From assembly GCA_964017145.1 (NCBI GenBank), contig OZ024842.1, positions 1,364,001-1,428,000 of the forward strand: a stretch of 64,000 nt of DNA. The letters run 5' to 3'. The stretch comes from Agrocybe praecox (taxonomy: Eukaryota > Basidiomycota > Agaricomycetes > Agaricales > Agrocybaceae). The translations under genes were made by a program, and so were the position numbers. This document shows, in pieces, positions 59,654 through 64,000 of this stretch. Every line of letters begins with the position of its first letter. Position 1 is the first letter of the stretch. The notes beneath the pieces were generated by a model. It saw nothing but the letters and a program-made list of their open reading frames with translations. It was not told the DNA's origin and ran no database searches.

Positions 59654-61155
59654 ATGCTTTATGGTGATTCGGACGACCCTGCATATAACCCATTTGCAGA
59701 AGGGGTGTCTGCTATTCAGGATCCTACTAGTTCTGGTTCAAATTCAGCCCAATCATCTTATAGTTCAGCGTTCTTTCCCAATTCTAATTCACGGCCAACT
59801 TTACGACGGCGACGGTCTTCTTTGTCGGGCAAACATTCAGCAAATGGAGATGCAGGATCGACGAGGCATACACGCGCGTTTACAGACATCGAGATTCCAC
59901 CGTATAGTGCAGGTTTGCACCCTTTGAAGACAGCGCTTGCAGGAATCAATGGAACAGATTTTGAGGACCTAGGAGGGGTTACAAGACCGCATCTTCTGCG
60001 GATTGTTAATGATGCAAATCTGGGTGATGCATCTGTTCTAGACAGGGATTCGACAACGGAACCATCACCTTCCTCTCCAGACCAAGAAAAGGAAGTGATC
60101 GTGCACCAGGTATAACATCCGTGATTCGCGTATTCTAAATCATACCTAATAGCATAAATTAGGTAACTTCAAAGGATTCTTTAGCTGGGGTTGCATTGAA
60201 ATACGGGATATCAATGCCAAATCTTAGAAGAGCCAATAAACTCTGGACTACAGACTCTATACATCTACGAGATGTGTTATACATTCCCATCGAACAAGCT
60301 TCCCGAGCTTGCGAATACATACCTGAACAAAACCTCATATCCCTCACGCCAGAAATACAAAATTCCTCCACAGACCCTTACGAACAGCTTTTATCTCCCA
60401 TTTTCATGCCGATTAGCGAGACTGTCCCTCCAAGTCCGTCTGTACCCGTTCGGAAAATACCCATCAAACAATTATCTTATTTCCCTCCATCAACCCACAA
60501 GAATACCCAGTCAATTACCATGAATATTGCAGACTACTCTGACCAACATATACACCCCCATGGAAACTCTAGATTATCTCCCGGATCTAACAAATACAGT
60601 CCTTCTCATGTCAATAATTCACTGTCTTCTATTCTTACGGCCCTACCCATCAATGCGTCTACACGAGACGAAATAATAACTAGGCTGTCGTTTGACAGCG
60701 TCAGCTCTAGCTTCACAGACCGGTCCCGCACAAATTCTGATGAAGACATTGGACATGAACTCGCTGAAGTGGCGCGAAGCAAGCGTCATCATAACCAGAG
60801 CGACGAAACGGACGAGTCAGCAATGCCTACGCCGAAAGCTTCCCAGCCTCCTAGGACGCTGCCCAGACGAACCGATCCTTTAGTAACATCATCTTCACTT
60901 CCACGAAATTCCCATCTTCACGGATATTCTTCTGCATCGCCACCACGTTTCTACGTTTCACAAGTTCATGAGACATCTGTACGCACTTCCCAACTAGAGC
61001 CTTCTCCGGCGATGCAGTTCCCACTTCGTAGTACTGTTGACCGCTTTTCAGGAAAACCTGTGACATCGGATACAAAGGCGGACCAACTGGTCAAGAGTAC
61101 ACCGAGTAACTATGTCGATGCTGAACTTGAAATAAATCACGACGGGTTGAAGTGA
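59654..61155 (+). CDS. Intracellular LysM-domain protein
   Basis: Two exons, about 470 residues. Exon 1 starts at 59654 (MLYGDSDDPAYNPFAEGVSA) and has a Ser-rich, Arg-rich disordered region (PTLRRRRSSLSGK). The intron (GTATAA...TTAG, about 60109-60162) lies inside the LysM start, joining VIVHQ to VTSKDSLAGVALKYGISMPNLRRANKLW and LRDVLYIPI, a single LysM of the D-S-L-x-G-(I/V)-A-x-K-Y-G type seen in animal LYSMD proteins. A long Ser/Pro/Thr-rich tail follows. No signal peptide is visible, so this is not a secreted chitin-binding effector. Function unknown; the LysM fold may bind a glycan or a protein partner. Confidence 0.85.
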
Positions 61156-62391
61156 TATTTCATCATGCCTTACGGGCACTAGTAACCGTGGAAAGGGGAA
61201 TTTACTTCAAACGCTTCAAAACCTCAGTTCTCTCTGGTGGCGTCAAATTCTCTCGAGTACAGCTATCACCAAGAACTTTGTTGGTTTCTTGGAATATGCG
61301 TCCAATAGGATGAAGCCGAACGAAGCATCTATCAGAATCATTATATGAATGGTTCCTGCCAATTCGAAGGCGATGTTTCTTTCATTTTACAGGAATACGA
61401 ACACGCTACTATGTGTAATTCATGTTACATCCCTCGAAGCATGGGCGCAAGAGATGATGCGAATGCTTTCTATAGAGCGGTCATCTGATCGAAAACATAC
61501 GCCAATCCTGATCAGTGATCTATTGTCGGCGTCCACGCCTATTTTTATACAACCACCAGATTATCGTCATACTCGCCTGCACAGATTTCAGAAACGAGCC
61601 CCATTTTCGTGGTGTGTTTCAAGTACTTGGACGACAATAATATTCAACCAAGGACGATGCGAAATCATACATTACTGACCGTCTGATTCTCCACTAAATT
61701 CGGCATTCATCTCATTCCATGTTGTCTTCAAAGGCTTCTCCCAAGTTGTCATTGCATAGTCCTTATCTCGTCGAGCATGACATCACCACGTGGAGCGATA
61801 TACAATTATGCCAAAGGATTGCCCAACATAGCCTTGACCAACGCCCAAAGAACCCTCTGAGGTATACGACTCTGGCAGATAGATGAACTAGATTCGGAGG
61901 CTATCATGGAAATGAGATGGTTCTCAAGTTACATTTGCTATCATGCGTCCGTGTTGTTCGGTTCTGCTTCAGCTCGTTTACTCGAATGCCAGTTCATTAT
62001 GACGATCAAACACCAAACAGGTCCAGGATACACCAGGACAACACTGGTTAACAGATTCCACCGAGTGAGAGCGATGAGAATGGACCGGGTTTCTCATGTC
62101 AACAGTAACGTCTACGTGCCCTATGCAGAAACACCGTCGACACCTCAATCACATGTAATACCATATTGTCTACTATTAGCAAACTCTTCTTGTTCTCCTA
62201 GACGGTTTTCAAAAGCGTCATTGCCATTTGGTTATCGTTCGAGAAATTCGCGTTAAAAGGGGGTGGGGTCAATAACTGTGCATCCAGAATTCCAATATGT
62301 GAGTAATTACAAAAGTACATACATTTTGACGTAGCGGAGAAACTTGCGAATTTACTGGTAAAACTATATATCCGTCGTTGCTTCCAGCAAG
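61156..62391. other. Convergent intergenic region, 1.2 kb
   Basis: Between the LysM and GLTP genes. Plus frames at 61349-61678 and 61906-62256 (109 and 116 residues) have no domain I recognise and no clear splice partners. They may be chance frames or remains of a decayed gene. Confidence 0.4.
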
Positions 62392-63228
62392 TTAGAGGCC
62401 TTTGGCGTAATTCCCATTTTCGTAGAAAGCTTGTACACGATCGACGATGGAGCTGAGAGCGGCGAGCCATTTGTCCAACTCTTCGTTGAGCTTCTCTTGG
62501 CTTGCAGATGGCCCACCAGCTGGGTCCGCAGCAAGTTTGGCATAGAAGTCAGCACGGTACGGGCAAGCCTTCATTGCCACCTACAGAGCACATGATGGTT
62601 CGTTAGGTCAGATATAGGACTGGAAAATCAAGGGTTCCTAACCGCAAATATGCCTTTCACAACGAAGTTGTGGAACTTCTTGAGAGTGACCTCGTAAGAG
62701 CCGGTAAATGCGGTAGCTAGCTCAGCGTTCTTGTCAGCCTGAGCATTCTGAAGAGCTTTGCAAGTGAAGGAGAGTCCACGAAGGAGCCACATAAGGCCTT
62801 CCGTAGCAACGCGCTTCTTTTCGCCTTTCTCGTTTTCTACGAGAGATTCAAGAGTGGCAGACAAAGAGGGTGTTGCTTCATAGCGCGTCCTAACTTTCTA
62901 GAGGGCTTTCAATCAGTCCCCAATTCGCGTGGCGTAGCATAGCATAATCACCGTGATGTTGCCTTTCAGATCGCTTTGAACGACAGAGAATGCCGCGGAT
63001 CCAAGAAGATCTACGTCAGTAAAGTGACATGAGAGATCCAAGTACCAAAGTATAGGTTGTAGGCCTACCAAAGAGTCCTACCAGACCGTCGGCTGCCTCG
63101 AGAAACGATGCTGTATCGACGCCAGCGTCTGTAATAGGAACATCTGCGAATGACTTACACTTATATTAGCAAAAACACGTTGAATAAGTCGGGCATTTTA
63201 CTTTAACTGTTTCGAGGTAAGGCGCCAT
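62392..63228 (-). CDS. Glycolipid transfer protein (HET-C2-like)
   Basis: Cytosolic sphingolipid carrier with an all-helical GLTP fold, about 205 residues. Short exon from 63228 (MAPYLETVK), then SFADVPITDAGVDTASFLEAADGLVGLF, then DLLGSAAFSVVQSDLKGNITKVR, holding the D-x2-G-N-x-x-K headgroup site. The main exon gives RVATEGLMWLLRGLSFTCKALQ, where the Trp stacks on the sugar ring, and TLKKFHNFVVKGIFAV with the site His, spliced to AMKACPYRADFYAKL. C-terminus YENGNYAKGL at 62392. All headgroup residues I can place are intact. The Podospora homologue HET-C2 controls heterokaryon incompatibility with NLR partners; no NLR gene is near here. High confidence. Confidence 0.93.
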
Positions 63229-63441
63229 TGTAAGTCGTTGAGGGTAACTGGTGGTTATTGAATGTAGTGGACGATGTTAAGGATGTCCGTTGCTACCAGG
63301 ACCCGCGATGATCACGACTCCGGCTATCATAGATAATCTACATGATCTTATCTTATCTTTATGAAAAATAGCATCATTTGCCGAAGAAACCCAGCTTTCA
63401 TTCGAGATCCCCATTCTTTCCTTCTACCACCGTCATCAAGC
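63229..63441. promoter_or_regulatory. Shared upstream region GLTP/methionine sulfoxide reductase
   Basis: 213 bp between divergent start codons. AT-rich near 63328-63375 (TCTTATCTTATCTTTATG), about 80-100 bp before the reductase ATG. Confidence 0.45.
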
Positions 63442-64000
63442 ATGCCTCACGCAGATTCAGCCTTGGTCCCTACAACGTACATCATCTTCTACCGCTATAG
63501 GCTCTGATTATACTAAGAAAAACATTACAGGATACAAACTAAAAGCGAGTTCTGGGAACATATCTTCGTGCAGTTGGAAGCTCTGTTAGATGGACAAAGG
63601 CACTGGGTATGCGAGAAAGATTGGGTCGACTATCTTATTTACAACTTATTTTACAGATCTCTAACACGGCCAACGCATCGTCTATCATTTATAATTCCCT
63701 GTTATCATTTCCAAAGTTTTTTGGCCGTGATGACAAGGCCGTGAACTGGTGTGGCAAGTGGTTCATGTCCATAAACTTACACCTCAAGTTCTTTACTGAG
63801 GTCCCCGCAGGCTTTTACATTGACTCAGGCTTTTTTCCGGCTCCGAAACACGAAGGCTTCATTCCGGCAGATGATTCGAATCGCCTATTATTAGGCCCAT
63901 TCTGTGGCAAGCCTGCGTGCCAATTTATACAGACTGCACCAGGAAAAGCTAGGGGGGTCTGCGCAGCCGCTTATCTGAAGAAAGCCACCGTCCTCGTAGC
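63442..64000 (+). CDS. Free methionine-R-sulfoxide reductase (GAF domain), 5' part
   Basis: Incomplete at the right edge. Starts at 63442 (MPHADSALVPTT), spliced by a GTACAT...ACAG intron to IQTKSEFWEHIFVQLEALL, then by another to ISNTANASSIIYNSLLSFPKFFG and DDKAVNWCG. A GC-AG intron at 63754-63810 leads to FYIDSGFFPAPKHEGF and LLLGPFCGKPACQFI, then GKARGVCAAAY. The catalytic cysteines of the fRMsr type are visible in KPACQFI and RGVCAAA. The enzyme reduces free methionine-R-sulfoxide, part of oxidative-stress defence in the cytosol. The fungal version with FCGKPACQ and a longer loop is recognisable. The C-terminal part lies outside the window. Confidence 0.88.
63754..63810 (+). other. Probable GC-AG intron in the reductase gene
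   Basis: 57 nt, starting GCAAGT (consensus GC donor) and ending CCGCAG. Removal restores NWCG-FY, as in the family. The intron is a multiple of three and has no stop, so retention would add 19 residues. Confidence 0.75.

Noticed and set aside
61349..62256. Two plus-strand frames of 109 and 116 codons
   Set aside because: No recognised domain and no splice signals joining them; left as intergenic.
1..64000. CRISPR arrays, prokaryotic operons, biosynthetic cluster or viral insertion
   Set aside because: No regularly spaced repeats, no polycistronic layout, no core biosynthetic enzyme (PKS, NRPS, terpene synthase) and no polymerase or capsid motif were seen.

Overview
The window is eukaryotic nuclear DNA from a filamentous fungus, most likely a basidiomycete of the Agaricomycetes type. 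Nearly every gene is cut by many short introns (about 45-65 nt, mostly GT-AG), intergenic gaps are short, and the families present fit: a division 1 chitin synthase, an LRR-less Agaricomycete-style F-box protein, a CRAL-TRIO protein with a C-terminal membrane anchor, a HET-C2-type glycolipid transfer protein, a Tsr1 ribosome factor and fungal Rad9. I found no mobile element, CRISPR array, tRNA or rRNA that I could support. Exon joins given below were read by eye from splice signals, reading frame and family conservation.

Layout, left to right. 0-10 kb: an R3H-domain protein (minus), a complete chitin synthase (plus) and a DUF1771-Smr protein (plus). 10-20.6 kb: TRM11 tRNA methyltransferase (minus), a small SWIM zinc-finger protein of the Sws1/ZSWIM7 family (plus), a CDCA7-like zf-4CXXC_R1 chromatin protein (minus), TIM17 (plus), a BLI-3-like flavin-fold protein (plus) and an F-box protein (plus). 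20.7-36 kb: RAD9 (minus), TSR1 (plus), a CLC chloride transporter (minus), a Cdc11-type septin (minus), a short-chain dehydrogenase (plus), an Arf-related GTPase (minus). 35.8-48.6 kb: V-ATPase subunit c'' (plus), a conserved protein of unknown function (minus), a CUE-domain protein (plus), a SETD6/Rkm4-like methyltransferase (minus), a small membrane ORF and a CRAL-TRIO protein (plus), a Ppg1-type phosphatase (minus). 50-64 kb: a C2H2 factor (plus), the RNF113/Cwf24 splicing factor (minus), a Cys-3/MetR-like bZIP factor (plus), a 3.4 kb gene-poor stretch, a LysM protein (plus), a GLTP (minus), and the 5' part of a free methionine-R-sulfoxide reductase (plus) cut by the window edge.

The content is mostly conserved housekeeping: cell wall and septum (chitin synthase, septin), Golgi/vacuole traffic and acidification (Arf-related GTPase, V-ATPase c'', CLC), translation and ribosome assembly (TRM11, TSR1, Rkm4-like), genome maintenance (Sws1-like, Rad9, CDCA7-like). 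These are not an operon or an obvious cluster. Many neighbours are divergent pairs sharing 100-400 bp of upstream DNA, and strands alternate almost strictly in the right half. The most unusual things are gene-structural: micro-exons of 14-25 nt splitting the chitin synthase catalytic core, a 23-nt micro-exon in the CRAL-TRIO gene, two probable GC-AG introns, and a 21-bp duplication that creates twin in-frame splice acceptors. I saw no clear sign of a previously undescribed multi-gene system.
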